DNA from: Raphanus sativus
Lineage: Eukaryota > Streptophyta > Magnoliopsida > Brassicales > Brassicaceae
Direction: 5' to 3'
Assembly (NCBI RefSeq): GCF_000801105.2
Contig: NC_079514.1
Location: 29,040,227-29,104,226, forward strand
DNA: 64,000 nucleotides
Each line of letters opens with the position of its first letter. The first letter of the stretch is position 1. The notes beneath the pieces were generated by a model. It ran no database searches. It had not been told where the DNA came from and was given only the letters and a program-made list of their open reading frames with translations. A program made the translations under genes and the position numbers. Shown in pieces: positions 11,690-22,136 of this stretch.

Positions 11690-13860
11690 TCTATTGGAGC
11701 TAGATTCAAATGATTTAAAAAACTTTATAAATTAGTTTATAAATATTTATCATTAACTTATAGACTGCAGTAGATATTTTATAAAGTATTATAAATCAGT
11801 TTATAAACTTGTATGAGTCAATTTATACATTCTTGTAAATCAAAATAAAATATCTTATAGTTAAATCATATAAGCTTTTATATACAATATATTAACTTTT
11901 ATATTATTATTCACATACCCTTATAAACCCTTATAAATTATTATACAAAGCATTATAAATCTTTTTATCAGGCTTTCTAAATGGTTATAGACTCTTTTAG
12001 TTGATTTATAAACTTATACAACTCTTATAATACCCCTTATAAATTGAATATAATCTTTCATAAAGTCTGAGTTTTATAAAGGTTTATAAGGGGTTAAAAG
12101 CTACGTAATAATTTATAAACTACTATATCTGAGTTTTATAAAGGTTTATAAGAGGTTATAAGCTACATAATACTTTATAAACTATTATATCTGAGTTTTA
12201 TAAAGGTTTATAAGTGATTTTTTAATAAGTTATAAGATACTTTGTAAGGAGTTATAAGTTATATAATCTCTTCATGAAACTAGTATATCTGAGATACATG
12301 GGCCAGCTATAAACATTTATAAGTTATTATTTATCAGCCTTTTCATCTCTGAGTTTATATAATACTTTATAAACTAGTATATCTGAGTTTTATAAAGGTT
12401 TATAAGGGGTTATAAGTTATATAATCTCTTCATGAAACTAGTAAATCTGAGTTTTATAAAGGTTTATAAGGGGTTATAAGCTACATAATACTTTATAAAC
12501 TAGTATATCTGAGTTTTATAAAAGTTTATAAAGGGTTATAAGTTATATAATCTCTTCGTGAAACTAGTATATCTGAGTTTTATAAAGGTTTGTAAGTGAT
12601 TTTTTAATAAGTTATAAGATACTTTATTAGGGGTTATAAGTTATATAATTTCTTCATGAAACTAGAATATCTAAGATACATGAGCCAGCTATAAATAACT
12701 TTAAATATTCTTATAAAACTAAAGAACACGTGCATGCTTTGTAAAGAGATGATGATAAGTGGCAGATTCTGAGGCACATGTGGACAGCAAGCAAGGATCC
12801 ACCGCTTCAGAAATTTTACATATCCTTATAAATTGTTTAATAATTTTTTTATAATGGCGTATAAACTTCATAAATTATTAATAAATTATTATACAAACCA
12901 TTATAAGTTGTTTTATAAGGCTTTATAAATGGTTATAGACTCTTTTAGTTGATTTATAAACTTATACAACTCTTAAAATACCCCTTATAAATTTAATATA
13001 AGCTTTTATAAAGTTTTTATAAGCCCCTATTAATAGTATACATAACCCCTTATAAATTATTTTTAAACTTTCATAACGTTTTTATAAACATTTATAAATG
13101 GTTTATAGATTTTATAACTTGTTTTATATGCCTTTATTAATGTTTTATATACTCTTACAAATAATGTTACATACCCTTATAAGGTTTTGTAAAGAGATAA
13201 TGATACGTGGCAGATTCTGAGACACATGCGGACAACAAGTAAGGCTCCACCGCTTCAAAAAATTTACATATCTTTATAAATTGTTTTATAATCCATTATA
13301 AGAGTGTACACACTTTATAATTTATTTTTGTAAATCCTTATAAATTCTTTTTTTTATCAGAATAGATATTTTTTCAACAGCTCAAGAAGACCCTCTAAAC
13401 AATTTTCATACCTTTTATAATTTATTAAATATTTTATAAACCTTTATAAATGGATTTTACTTTTACAAATAATTTATAAATTCTTATAAATAGATTATAA
13501 ACTTTACAAACTGTTTTATAAACTTTTACAAATGATTTCTAATATCTTATTTGTTCTTCTTCTTTCGTTTGCTCTTCTTTCATGTATTATTGTCTTATAT
13601 CATATGTTACAAAAAAGTAAATTCACAAATCCTTGTTCCCATTAGCTTTTTTTTTTGTTTTATATCATTGTTGAACTGTCAAAATCCATGTCATCAAGAT
13701 CAGATGTGTTGGGGTCACCAAATGTTTGTATTCATCAGAAAATCCAAACAATGTATTAACCACAAGATGTAAAAAAGATTAGTCAACGTTTTATAAATCT
13801 CTACAAATCTCTAATATATAAATTTATAAACTCTTATAAAACTCCATTTATAATCTTCTA
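11690..13860. repeat. TTTATAAA-rich array with about 60-bp tandem units
   Basis: Words of the type TTTATAAA, CCTTATAAA and GGTTATAAG recur every few tens of bases. Between about 12050 and 12660 they form imperfect tandem units built on CTGAGTTTTATAAAGG, then GTTATAAG and ACTTTATAAACTAG. Two blocks holding the word GTGGCAGATTCTGAG (12760-12830 and 13200-13260) are a longer internal repeat. The array is confined to Mutator-like element 1. Confidence 0.75.
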
Positions 13861-13866
13861 TAAAAC

Positions 13867-13977
13867 GCTTCACATTATTGACCAAGACACCGGGTAATCA
13901 CTTTTGGATTGTCAAGTGGTTCTGTTCCAGCTTCATAAATCCTCAGAAGCAATCTCATAGATGTGCAGAATTCATTG
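13867..13977 (-). other. Exon-like block in Mutator-like element 1
   Basis: Read on the minus strand this gives an open 37-residue stretch containing LDSNEFCTSMRLLLRIYEAG and ending in a stop, preceded by a TTGCAG acceptor-like sequence. It is noticeably less AT-rich than its surroundings. It could be the last exon of an element gene or a captured host exon. I do not recognise the family. Confidence 0.35.
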
Positions 13978-14621
13978 CTATCTAACTGCAAGATGAAATA
14001 CAAATATGATGTTAACTTTTAATCATAGTCTAAAGATACCTTATCCAAGCGTAATATTCATGTATTTCGGTAACAGTTTTACAAAGAATATAAAATAATA
14101 AAAGACAAGACTTCTCAAATTCACACATTTATATGTTTTTATAGACATATGAGCAACTCTTGTTTACAAACTTCTTTATAAAACCATGTAAAGCATTGAG
14201 TTGTACTATCTACCCTAAACCCCAGATTTATAAGAGGATATAATTCTTTAAAATGCAATGTTCACTATTCGAAAACCTTTCTTCTAACCATAATTATTCA
14301 AATGACAAGTCTAAATTAAATCAACCTTATTTGTGTTTCGGATAGCAGAGAAACAAAAATCATAAAATCACTTGAACCCAGATTTATAAAGGTTTATAAT
14401 TTTTTGAAAACTCAATGTTTACTATTGAAACTATTTCCCTTAGATCGACATGTTCTAAACGATTGTTTTATATCAGAAAGAATAAATCCAAAAAATTACT
14501 TGAATCAAACAAAAAAATACAAATTAGAAACATACATGTGTGAATCGTGGTGAGGAGTCAACATCTTTGAGGTTTTAATCGTGATTCTTGTAATCTTTGG
14601 TCGCTGGTTGTGTGGGAGAGT

Positions 14622-14770
14622 GACGATGGATCTCGACAGAGACGACGACGGATCTCGACAGAGACAACGACGGATCTCGACAGAGACAACGACGGATCGC
14701 AACGGAGACGACGATGGATCTCGACAGAGATGACGATGGATCTTGATGACTGTGGATCTCGACGGATTTG
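14622..14770. repeat. GGATCTCGACAGAGAC short tandem repeat
   Basis: Six to seven imperfect units of about 20 bp built on GACGGATCTCGACAGAGAC lie close to the right end of Mutator-like element 1. The long open frame on the minus strand here only reflects the repeat. Confidence 0.7.
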
Positions 14771-14999
14771 ACGACATCGACGACGGCGAGACTGGATGAA
14801 GACGACGCGAGGCTGAAAAGACGTCGACGATGACAGAAACGAGAGAAGAAGAATCTGATGGAGAAGAAGATAAGGTATGGTCAGTTTTGTCTTTTACACA
14901 TTAATGAAAAGTGTATTTGTGAAAATATCACTCTATTGGTGGTATTGTTGAATTGTGGTACCACACAAAGTGTAGTTATGAAATTTCCCCAAGTTTTTA

Positions 15000-15800
15000 T
15001 GGGTAGAAAACCTATCAACGTTTAAAAAAAAAAAAAAAAAAAACTATCTACATTGGTATCATCGATCTTCCATTCCTAACCTAATCTTGTATTATTATTT
15101 TTTCATAATCTTATACTTTAGGGTACATGTAAGAATAAATACACGTATATTTTATATACATGTGAATGAAAAAATATATATTTATTAATGTGGAATTATT
15201 ATATTGTAGGTTGCAATAATTCGAAGCAGGCATGCATGAACTTGACACCGGGGGAGAAGAAACTCATCAAAGTCTATTAATATGTATGTCTTCTGTTTGG
15301 TGCTAACTTACATATACATTATTTTGAATGCGTTGATATGTCCCTTTCCATTTAAATAGAAAACATAATTAATTTTAAAATATACGTTGTCTTTCTAAAG
15401 TAATAAATAGTTCGATTTTCAAATATTTTTTCTATATAATTAATTTAACGACTATAATATAATTCTAATATATAAGATAAATTGAGTAAGACTTTTAAAC
15501 GGGTTCAACACGTCCCGCCCCCAATAACTCTCTCTGTTAAAAAATATAAGATCGCATCCGTACTTTAACATGAACCATTTTTAATTGTTTCCAGCCATGA
15601 TTTTGAGAAGCCCATATCAACCTAAATCAGCTACTTAGCCGACTAGTCAACTTCACGTTTTGGTTTCATTGTAAAAGCATTGGCGGTTGCCATCTTTCCT
15701 GATTATTATTGGTAATGTTGGACTCCGACCAATCTTTCTAATAAAACACTTTATTAACTACAAGAATTGTGAGCCATCGAACTGTTGTGATTCCCTCTAC
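15000..15800. other. Intergenic spacer with a possible promoter at its right edge
   Basis: AT-rich sequence without a supported gene. The last 200 bases are less repetitive and lead into a TATA-like box. Confidence 0.5.
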
Positions 15801-15808
15801 TTATCGCC

Positions 15809-15818
15809 TTATATAAAC
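15809..15818 (+). promoter_or_regulatory. TATA-box-like element
   Basis: TTATATAAAC lies about 50 bases upstream of an ATG at 15868 and is followed by an A-rich leader, the usual spacing of a plant core promoter. Confidence 0.4.
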
Positions 15819-15867
15819 ACCTAATCCATTCTTTGCCCTCGCAAAAAAAAAAAAATCAAACTAGGTG

Positions 15868-16189
15868 ATGGCTACGAGAATAGAGAAATCTTCTAGGAAA
15901 GTTCCATCACTTGTCCAGAACATCGTGGCCCAATGGTAAGGACGGGCTCCTTCCTGCACCCAGATTGTGAGTTCGAACTCTGTTAGAGGAAACTAAGTCA
16001 TGATTTCTGGACACCAACACGGATATGGACTTATGTTTTAGGGCCCATTTGCATATCCGGAGAGAGGGTCTATCCGTAGGCTGCACCTCCCCTTGGAGAT
16101 TAGTCTGGGCCCTTCCATAGGCCCGGGATACCCCTAGGTTAATCAAAAAAAAGAAAAAGATTTCATCACTTAGTTCTTCAATGGTGTAG
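15868..16189 (+). pseudogene. Small ORF interrupted by a SINE
   Basis: A short frame starts at 15868 (MATRIEKSSRK...) downstream of a TATA-like box. A SINE with its target duplication splits it at 15912. Skipping the SINE and the second target copy, the frame would continue at 16172 for five more codons to a TAG at 16187-16189. The product would be only 20 residues, so this may be the first exon of a lost gene or chance. I do not recognise it. Confidence 0.3.
15913..16160 (+). mobile_element. tRNA-derived SINE 1
   Basis: The head carries an A-box-like TGGCCCAATGGTAAGGAC and a B-box GAGTTCGAACTC, as in tRNA-derived SINEs. The body ends CCTAGGTTAATC followed by an A-rich tail. The target duplication TTCCATCACTT (15902-15912) matches TTTCATCACTT (16161-16171) with one difference. 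Lack of tRNA folding downstream of the B box argues against a real tRNA gene. Confidence 0.85.
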
Positions 16190-16384
16190 GTCAACCTAAA
16201 TTTCTGACTAATCCATTTATTGTCTTGCGCTTATTCTCTTCTGATATTTTCAAAATCTTTTACCTTTATGTCTTGAGGCTTTTTTCGATAACTCGGAGTG
16301 TTTGGCGGATCGAGCTCCAACCGACTAATTTTTTCTTGACGTGTCTACCGGGCCAGATAGATCTGGTTGCTCGCGATGAAAACT

Positions 16385-16490
16385 AGATATTAATGTTACC
16401 TGACCACACAAACGGATAAATCTGAGTTTGGTAGGTTTCGAACCCGGAATAGCACCTTTCCAAATCCGCCGTACCACTCGACCATACTTG
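16385..16490 (-). mobile_element. Possible SINE head (tRNA-like)
   Basis: On the minus strand TGGTCGAGTGGTA (A-box-like) is followed about 35 bases later by GGGTTCGAAACCT (B-box-like). The surroundings do not make a convincing cloverleaf. It resembles the 5' part of a tRNA-derived SINE; the 3' end and target duplication were not found. Confidence 0.4.
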
Positions 16491-16959
16491 TATGGTTTAA
16501 GGTATCTATGGAATAAATTCGTATATGGAAATAGAGCTCAAAAATTGAAGAAAGTATGTATTTTACTGAATATACTTTCTTAACGTTTTTGATACACCAC
16601 ATATCAATGGCGAATCCAAAATTTTTTTGAATCGAGGACACATATTAATCTCTTAAAACCATTACATGATAAAAGTTAACTATAAATATTTTAGTTCTTA
16701 ATATTGCAAAAAATATATTGTGACTTTTTTTATATGTGCAACTTTTTAAAGTGCTTTAGATTGAATTTTTATTGTGACATATAATTTTTTTATAATTACA
16801 TTAGTCTTTCCAATAACAAAAAAAAATATTTCAATTAGTATAACTAAATTTTATCTAGTTATATAAACTAAATATATGAAATTTATATTTTGTGGCATGA
16901 TGAAATAGGTTATTAAAAATAAATAGAAAAAATACTTAGGTCTTTTTAAGTAAAATAAG

Positions 16960-17840
16960 TCATTGAAAATAACGATAATAACAATAGTATCCTTTGAACA
17001 TCTTTTGATATGGACTTTCTTAATCTTCTAGACTTGTTGTTTGCATGAGATTTCCAAGAATGTTTGCAGTAAAGAATGCATCCACCCAAACTTTAAGAGG
17101 CAACTTAATATCAAACATCATAGAAAGACCAGACTCGGTGATGTGTTATATGAGGAAAATATATATGTTGCTGAATGTCATATTTTTGCAGATGAGAAAG
17201 AACACTGACCTTGTAAACCACAAGCAAATGTACTTTTTGCAACCAATTCTATTTATACTGTCTTTGAAATTTGCAAAACGTAGAGTAGAAATCAGACTTG
17301 TATTTGAGTGTATAAAACTATGAGTGTCAAGACCACTTATCTATAAGTATTACATAAAACCAAAAGCTCTGACCATAAAAAGTTGGTGCAGATTTCCAAA
17401 ATTGAAGTAACCCTTTCAAGAGGTCTTGTTGTAGAAAAGATGAAGATATAAAAGGTAGTCTACTGCTTTCTCAAGTTAGCATGAAGAACACATCTTGTTG
17501 GTAGCCTTGCTTATTGAAATTTTCTTATTAGTAGAAAGTAACTCAACAATCTGAGAATGCATATGGCCAGTCTTATATGCTAAACTTCATCACTTGCAGA
17601 TTGTTGTCTAGAGAAATGGAAGACCTTTATTTGTTGTTGATGCTTTGAAAAGTATAAACTATTACGCCCTCGTTGTTATTTTTCTTTCCTTAACACACAC
17701 CCTAATTCATATCCAAGGTATGTATGTAGTACTGCAAATTCTTGGATGAGTTGATTACATGAGCTGTTGCTCCAGCTACGACATATCTTCCGACTTGGTT
17801 TTGTTGTTTGAAACGTAGTTGATTATCTACATTTTTTGAC
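16960..17840 (-). pseudogene. Decayed Ty1/copia polyprotein: protease to integrase
   Basis: The minus strand reads through recognisable copia blocks broken by many stops and shifts. A protease-like word GATAHVINSSKNLQ lies near 17760-17820. Integrase-like words follow: FWFYVILID, YKSDFYS, then HLQKYDIQQ near 17200, and VWVDAFFTANILGNL near 17060-17110. The order and spacing match the protease-integrase half of a copia polyprotein. No LTR was found near it. The plus-strand frame at 17045-17323 is a shadow of this relic. Confidence 0.75.
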
Positions 17841-18054
17841 CAATGAAGATTTTAGATCTGATGCATATGAATATTTCTTTTAAAAAGTTAATTATGTAAT
17901 TATTGATTCTAACAACTGATTGCAAAGTTGATCGTTTGGACATTTCCATTCATAGATGTGGATCGGTCTCTTTCAGGCAGAAGATCAATCGATGTACGAT
18001 GGTGGACCAAGTGAGGTCTCCTTCTATGTCAGGTTCGAAATATAAAGTTAATAA

Positions 18055-18360
18055 GTGATTTTAATTTGAAAATTACGATATTATTTAAAGTTTTGGAAAA
18101 CTGCACTTTTATATATGTGAATTGACAAAATTATATGTGATTTTAATTTGAAAATTACGATATTATTTTCAAATTGAAAAAACTTTAAATAATATCGTAA
18201 TTTAAAAATTAAAATTAATCACATATAAATTTATATTTCTCTTAAAATAGAGTAAATTTAGAGAAATATAAATTTATATGTGATTTTAATTTGAAAATTA
18301 CGATATTATTTAAAGTTTTGGAAAACTGCAATTTATATATGTGAATTGACAAAATTATCC
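18055..18360. repeat. Direct repeat around an inverted copy (hairpin)
   Basis: A segment beginning TGATTTTAATTTGAAAATTA occurs at about 18055-18132 and again at about 18280-18357, nearly identical over some 75 bp. Between them, at about 18140-18225, part of the same segment occurs directly and then inverted, so this part can fold into a hairpin. The three-copy arrangement suggests a rearranged AT-rich fold-back element. Confidence 0.6.
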
Positions 18361-18404
18361 AATTTGAATATTTGTATGCATATAAAAAATTTAATTATTT
18401 TCCG

Positions 18405-18446
18405 TTATATATGTACGATTTTTTTTTGAAAATTATATATGTACGA
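18405..18446. repeat. Direct repeat flanking a short T-run insert
   Basis: TTATATATGTACGA at 18405-18418 is repeated at 18433-18446 with little more than a T-run and GAAAA between. It resembles the tail-only retrotransposon footprints elsewhere in the window, though here the tail is the least typical. Confidence 0.45.
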
Positions 18447-18459
18447 TTTTTCCTTAAAT

Positions 18460-18942
18460 ATATAATGTTATACGATGGATTTTTTGAAAATGATTACGTT
18501 TTTTGAGGATACTATGCTTTTGTTCATGCATAAATGACTTGAATAAGTGCAGTTCTACATTAGGGAAATGAATGCCTAAACAGCTCAGCTTATGGAGTAA
18601 GGAGTCTTATTTTTCACAAAAAAATAGAATAGCTCTGTATATTGATGTGATGATGCCAAAGGTAAAGCTGTGAATCAGAAGCTGTCATTCTGAAAAGTTC
18701 TATAAGCCCTAAATTTGAAACAGGGACAAAAGCAAGTTTTTGATCGTAGTCTTTTGGTTGGTTGCTTCGGTTTGTGTTCTGTAAATATACAACAACAAAT
18801 CGTAGACTCCGTACAAAACACTTCCATGATTTACCTATTAGTCCTTTGTTCTTCAATGAGATAGTTACTCTGAGAATGATGTGTTACTGTGTTAGGCGTT
18901 GTACTCTTTGTTCTTGAACAACAAATGATGAATTTTTCCATG
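18460..18942. other. Spacer left of the miniature LTR element
   Basis: No supported gene. A minus-strand frame of 80 codons (18856-18614) has no recognisable motif. The sequence resumes at 19862 beyond the LTR element, so the element interrupted one continuous stretch. Confidence 0.4.
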
Positions 18943-18947
18943 GTTAC

Positions 18948-19179
18948 TATTGGAAGATCTAGAAAATCGACCTAATCCAATGGTCAATATTAGGATATAC
19001 ATCAATATATTAGAATAGAAAACTTATCATTATCTATTATATACTATTCTATATTAGTTTGGAAATTATGTTGGTTTATTCTCTATATAAACTATGCATC
19101 TTGTAACATTATTTTCATGAAAGTCTAATATAATTCTTCCATAAACACTTTTGTGTTCTCTACTTTCATCAATTTATCA
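18948..19179 (+). repeat. 5' LTR of miniature element
   Basis: Runs from TATTGGAAGATC to ATTTATCA and differs from the 3' LTR at few positions, suggesting a fairly young insertion. Confidence 0.9.
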
Positions 19180-19192
19180 TGGTATCAGAGCC
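19180..19192 (+). other. Primer-binding site (tRNA-Met type)
   Basis: TGGTATCAGAGCC directly abuts the 5' LTR, the standard plant copia site for priming minus-strand DNA synthesis. Confidence 0.9.
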
Positions 19193-19623
19193 TAAACAAA
19201 ACTCTCCAGAGAAATTAAATCTTGTTGTTCTAGCAAATTGCAGATCAACTATTCTATTCTCTTTTTCTTTGTTTCTCGATTTAAAGCATAGAAATTCATT
19301 CAAAGATTCATATATTCATTCATCAATTTTCGTATGGCTATTAGTTCACGAAAGATTCATATTTCTTGACGGCAGTCTACCAGCAGCCGATTCAGCCTAC
19401 TATGAAGTTTGGACAGAAAAAAAATCATCTCATTGCAGGATGGATAAAAGAAATAATCAAATCAAAATGCGATCATCTATCTCAACTCGTAAAAAGTTAC
19501 GAAACATTCATCAAGCTTCTGCAACATGAACTATGTTTCACAAACCTTTGAATTATTTCTACTACTATATTCTAAAAGTTGTCCAATCTCATACGTGTTA
19601 CCATGTATGAGCTTGAGGGAGGG

Positions 19624-19856
19624 TATTGGAAGATCTAGAAGAACGACCTAATCCAATGGTCAATATTAGGATATACATCAATATATTAGAATAGAAAACT
19701 TATCATTATCTATTATATACTATTCTATATTAGTTTAGGAAATTATGTTGATTTATTCTCTATATAAACTATGCATCTTGTAACATTATTTTCATGAAAG
19801 TCTAATATAATTCTTCCATAAACACTTTTGTGTTCTCTAATTTCATCAATTTGTCA
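19624..19856 (+). repeat. 3' LTR of miniature element
   Basis: Matches the 5' LTR along its length and is preceded by the polypurine tract. It ends ATTTGTCA before GTTAC. Confidence 0.9.
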
Positions 19857-20133
19857 GTTACGGTTTCGATATGGAGCAGCAACATGAGATCTAGTTTTAA
19901 TTAAACAGCTGAATACAATCAAATTAAGATTGATTTAAAAATTAAAATAAAATAATACAGCCGATTCGAAATTCAGTAATAACACTTGCGTTTCCGGTTT
20001 TAAATCATTCTGGAATATTGGTCCCCGAACTTATGTGTTACTAAACAACATTCACGTATTGTCTATTTCCAATTCATAATTCATGAGATTCGGTGACGAA
20101 CGCAACATAATGTTCTGGTAGCATGTATATATA

Positions 20134-20319
20134 TATTTTTTTTTGATTAACCAGGGGGTGATCTAAAGGCTTTCTAGGCCCAAGACTAATCTCCCTGAGA
20201 CCGACGGCAATCCACGTATTCTTGCGATTTAACGCTAGCCCCGATGGCCAAGTGGAATCGAACCCAGGGCAGAAACTCCAACCGGAGCCTCTTTACCACT
20301 AGGCCAAGACAACTTGGTT
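20134..20319 (-). mobile_element. tRNA-derived SINE 2
   Basis: On the minus strand the head carries TGGCCTAGTGGTAAAGAGG (A box) and GGTTCGATTCC (B box). The body ends CCTGGTTAATC with an A-tail, the same 3' end type as SINE 1. The target duplication ATGTATATATA is at 20123-20133 and 20320-20330. Confidence 0.87.
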
Positions 20320-20330
20320 ATGTATATATA

Positions 20331-20653
20331 AATGGATTATAATAAACTTCGTGATAAAGTCACAACACACATCATAATTAATTTTTTTTTCATAATAACG
20401 GTCAAATTAAAAATTTAAATAGTAAAATAATTCATTTATTTCAAAATATATTTATCTTAAACAAAAATATATAATTTTTTGTTTTGAATTATATGTACTT
20501 ATTAAAATATGTAATTTGGATAAAAATGGCTTCACATCTAACAAAATGTAGTTTTCAAAAAGGTGTAAATTTTAAACTTAAATTATAAATAGGGTATTTG
20601 AAAAATTATATATCCCATTAAAATATCATAAAAATTTCTGACCTGAACGCTGG
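20331..20653. other. AT-rich spacer, nothing recognised
   Basis: No supported gene or element between SINE 2 and the hAT MITE. Confidence 0.5.
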
Positions 20654-20661
20654 AATAGATC

Positions 20662-21022
20662 CAGTGTTCAAGAAAGCGCTAGGCTCTAAGCGGGCGGCGA
20701 CCTGATGCCTAACGCCTAGAACGACTAAGCGGACGCATAGATTATTAGTTAAGCGGTTTAGGTGTTTATAAATTATAGCAATATATTAAATATATATAAT
20801 GTTTTATACTTAATAATAGTAAAAACTATTATTTATATATGATAAAAATTATTTTCATAAGAATATATACTAAAATATATTAATTATTGTAATTTATGAA
20901 TAACATTATATATTATTTATTATTATAATGTTATAATTATCTAGGTGGTTTAAAGAGTAATCGCCATGGTCCTATAACGCCTAACGCCTAGACGGCCGCC
21001 TAGACCGCTTTTTAGAACACTG
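20662..21022. mobile_element. hAT-type MITE
   Basis: The 361-bp element starts CAGTGTTCAAGAAAGCG and ends CGCTTTTTAGAACACTG, which are near-perfect inverted repeats of the hAT kind. It is flanked by 8-bp copies AATAGATC (20654-20661) and AATAAATC (21023-21030). GC-rich subterminal words such as GCCTAACGCCTAGA occur at both ends around an AT-rich core. It has no coding capacity. Confidence 0.85.
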
Positions 21023-21116
21023 AATAAATCACTATGAAATATATCAGTTTTGTTATATACTGTTAGAAAGCCACTAATAAACCATTCTAATATCTCCCAG
21101 TTTTTTCATTATACAA

Positions 21117-21669
21117 CAGTAGAATCTCTATAAATTAATACTAGATAAATTAACAATTTTTAATAATTAATAAATTTCGTCGGTCCAAATTTAAGTCTAT
21201 TCAAAATTTAACACAAATCAATAAAATAATAAAAAATACATTTGTAGAAAATCCTGTAAATATATGGTTCCACTAAAATTATAAATTAATAATTTAGATG
21301 TATACATATTTTATATAAGTAAGAACCTATTATTATATTATTTATTTTATATTCATAATGGAATTATAAATATATTTACCTAACATTTAATATATTTTTG
21401 ATGAGATTTAGTAATATTATATCTAAAACCATATTTAAGTTCTATGCAATATATATTATATACACTAAATAATATAATAAAATTGATATGAATGTCAAAT
21501 TTCAAAAATAACAATTAATATCTATACGCTAAAATCAAATATTTCTTATTTTAGAATAAATATATTTTAAAATAAGAAATCTAAATAAAAATTATTTTTA
21601 AAATTAATATCTCTATAAATTAATAAAATTTTAAAGTCTCAACTTTATTAATTTATAGAGATTCTACTG
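21117..21669. mobile_element. Emigrant-type MITE, copy 1
   Basis: The ends CAGTAGAATCTCTATAAATT and its inverse, ending ATTTATAGAGATTCTACTG, are close to the known 24-bp terminal repeat of Arabidopsis Emigrant, a pogo/Tc1-mariner-related MITE of about 0.5 kb. The interior is AT-rich and non-coding. The expected TA target duplication is not clear here (flanks read AA), perhaps by mutation. Confidence 0.82.
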
Positions 21670-21872
21670 AATATTTGAAACCATCGGATGATATTGTTCT
21701 TCAGTCTGGTCATGAATACAAAAATATCCACACTGCAAATTAATCGCATAAAAGTTGAAAAAAATCACCATGTTTCAGATTGCACTTTTTATTTCAACTA
21801 AGTTGCTTATATAACTTTTAAATAAAATCATGAAAGCAAGCTGTTTCTTCTGATTCCCAACTATGCCAGTAA

Positions 21873-22125
21873 ACCACATCGTGGTGGTCTAGTGGTTTCC
21901 ATTAGAGGAGGAGTTGTCATGTTGGTCCAGGCCAGGGATCGACTCCCCTCTAGTTCGAGATTATTAGTTCCACATGTGGTTACACAGATATGTGTCCTTG
22001 TTTACGGTTCATTTGAATATCCGAAAAATGGTCTATCCATGGACTACACCTTCCACCTGGAAGTTAGCTTTGTATCTTTAATAAATCCATGTTTAACTCT
22101 TTTTTTACAAAAAAAAAAAACTATA
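21873..22125 (+). mobile_element. tRNA-derived SINE 3
   Basis: The head has TGGTGGTCTAGTGGT (A box) and GGGATCGACTCCCC (degenerate B box). The body closes with a long A-tail. The flanking duplication TATGCCAGTAA (21862-21872) matches TATGCCAGTTA (22126-22136) with one difference. Confidence 0.82.
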
Positions 22126-22136
22126 TATGCCAGTTA

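Larger units (their letters stand above)
9286..14990. mobile_element. Mutator-like element 1 (5.7 kb, 9-bp target duplication)
   Basis: The 9-bp word AAGTTTTTA sits at 9277-9285 and again at 14991-14999, the length expected for Mutator-like elements. The left end reads GGGAAATTGCC and the right end AATTTCCCC, which is inverted but only briefly complementary. That resembles MULEs with poor terminal repeats such as the Arabidopsis VANDAL group. Inside are a decayed coding block (9498-10440), a nested repeat (10422-11639), a 2-kb zone of TTTATAAA words (11690-13860), an exon-like block (13867-13977) and GGATCTCGACAGAGAC repeats (14622-14770). No transposase could be recognised, so it is probably non-autonomous or its transposase is unrecognisably decayed. 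Confidence 0.8.
18948..19856 (+). mobile_element. Miniature LTR retrotransposon (TRIM-like, copia-derived)
   Basis: Two LTRs of 232 and 233 bp flank only 444 bp of interior. The 5-bp target duplication GTTAC is at 18943-18947 and 19857-19861. Right after the first LTR comes TGGTATCAGAGCC, the primer-binding site for initiator tRNA-Met used by copia elements. Right before the second LTR is the polypurine tract TTGAGGGAGGG. The interior has no gag or pol domain; a 116-codon frame starts within the primer site but shows no motif. It is either a TRIM or a large-deletion copy of a copia element and would depend on proteins made elsewhere. Confidence 0.92.

Noticed and set aside
14505..14777. 90-codon minus-strand frame
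   Set aside because: Translation of a 20-bp tandem repeat, with no motif.
15920..15985. tRNA-gene-like A and B boxes on the plus strand
   Set aside because: The body, A-tail and target duplication show a SINE; no acceptor stem closes.
17045..17323. 92-codon plus-strand frame
   Set aside because: It is the antisense shadow of a decayed copia integrase on the minus strand.
20225..20319. tRNA-like boxes on the minus strand
   Set aside because: Same reason: SINE with tail and 11-bp target duplication.
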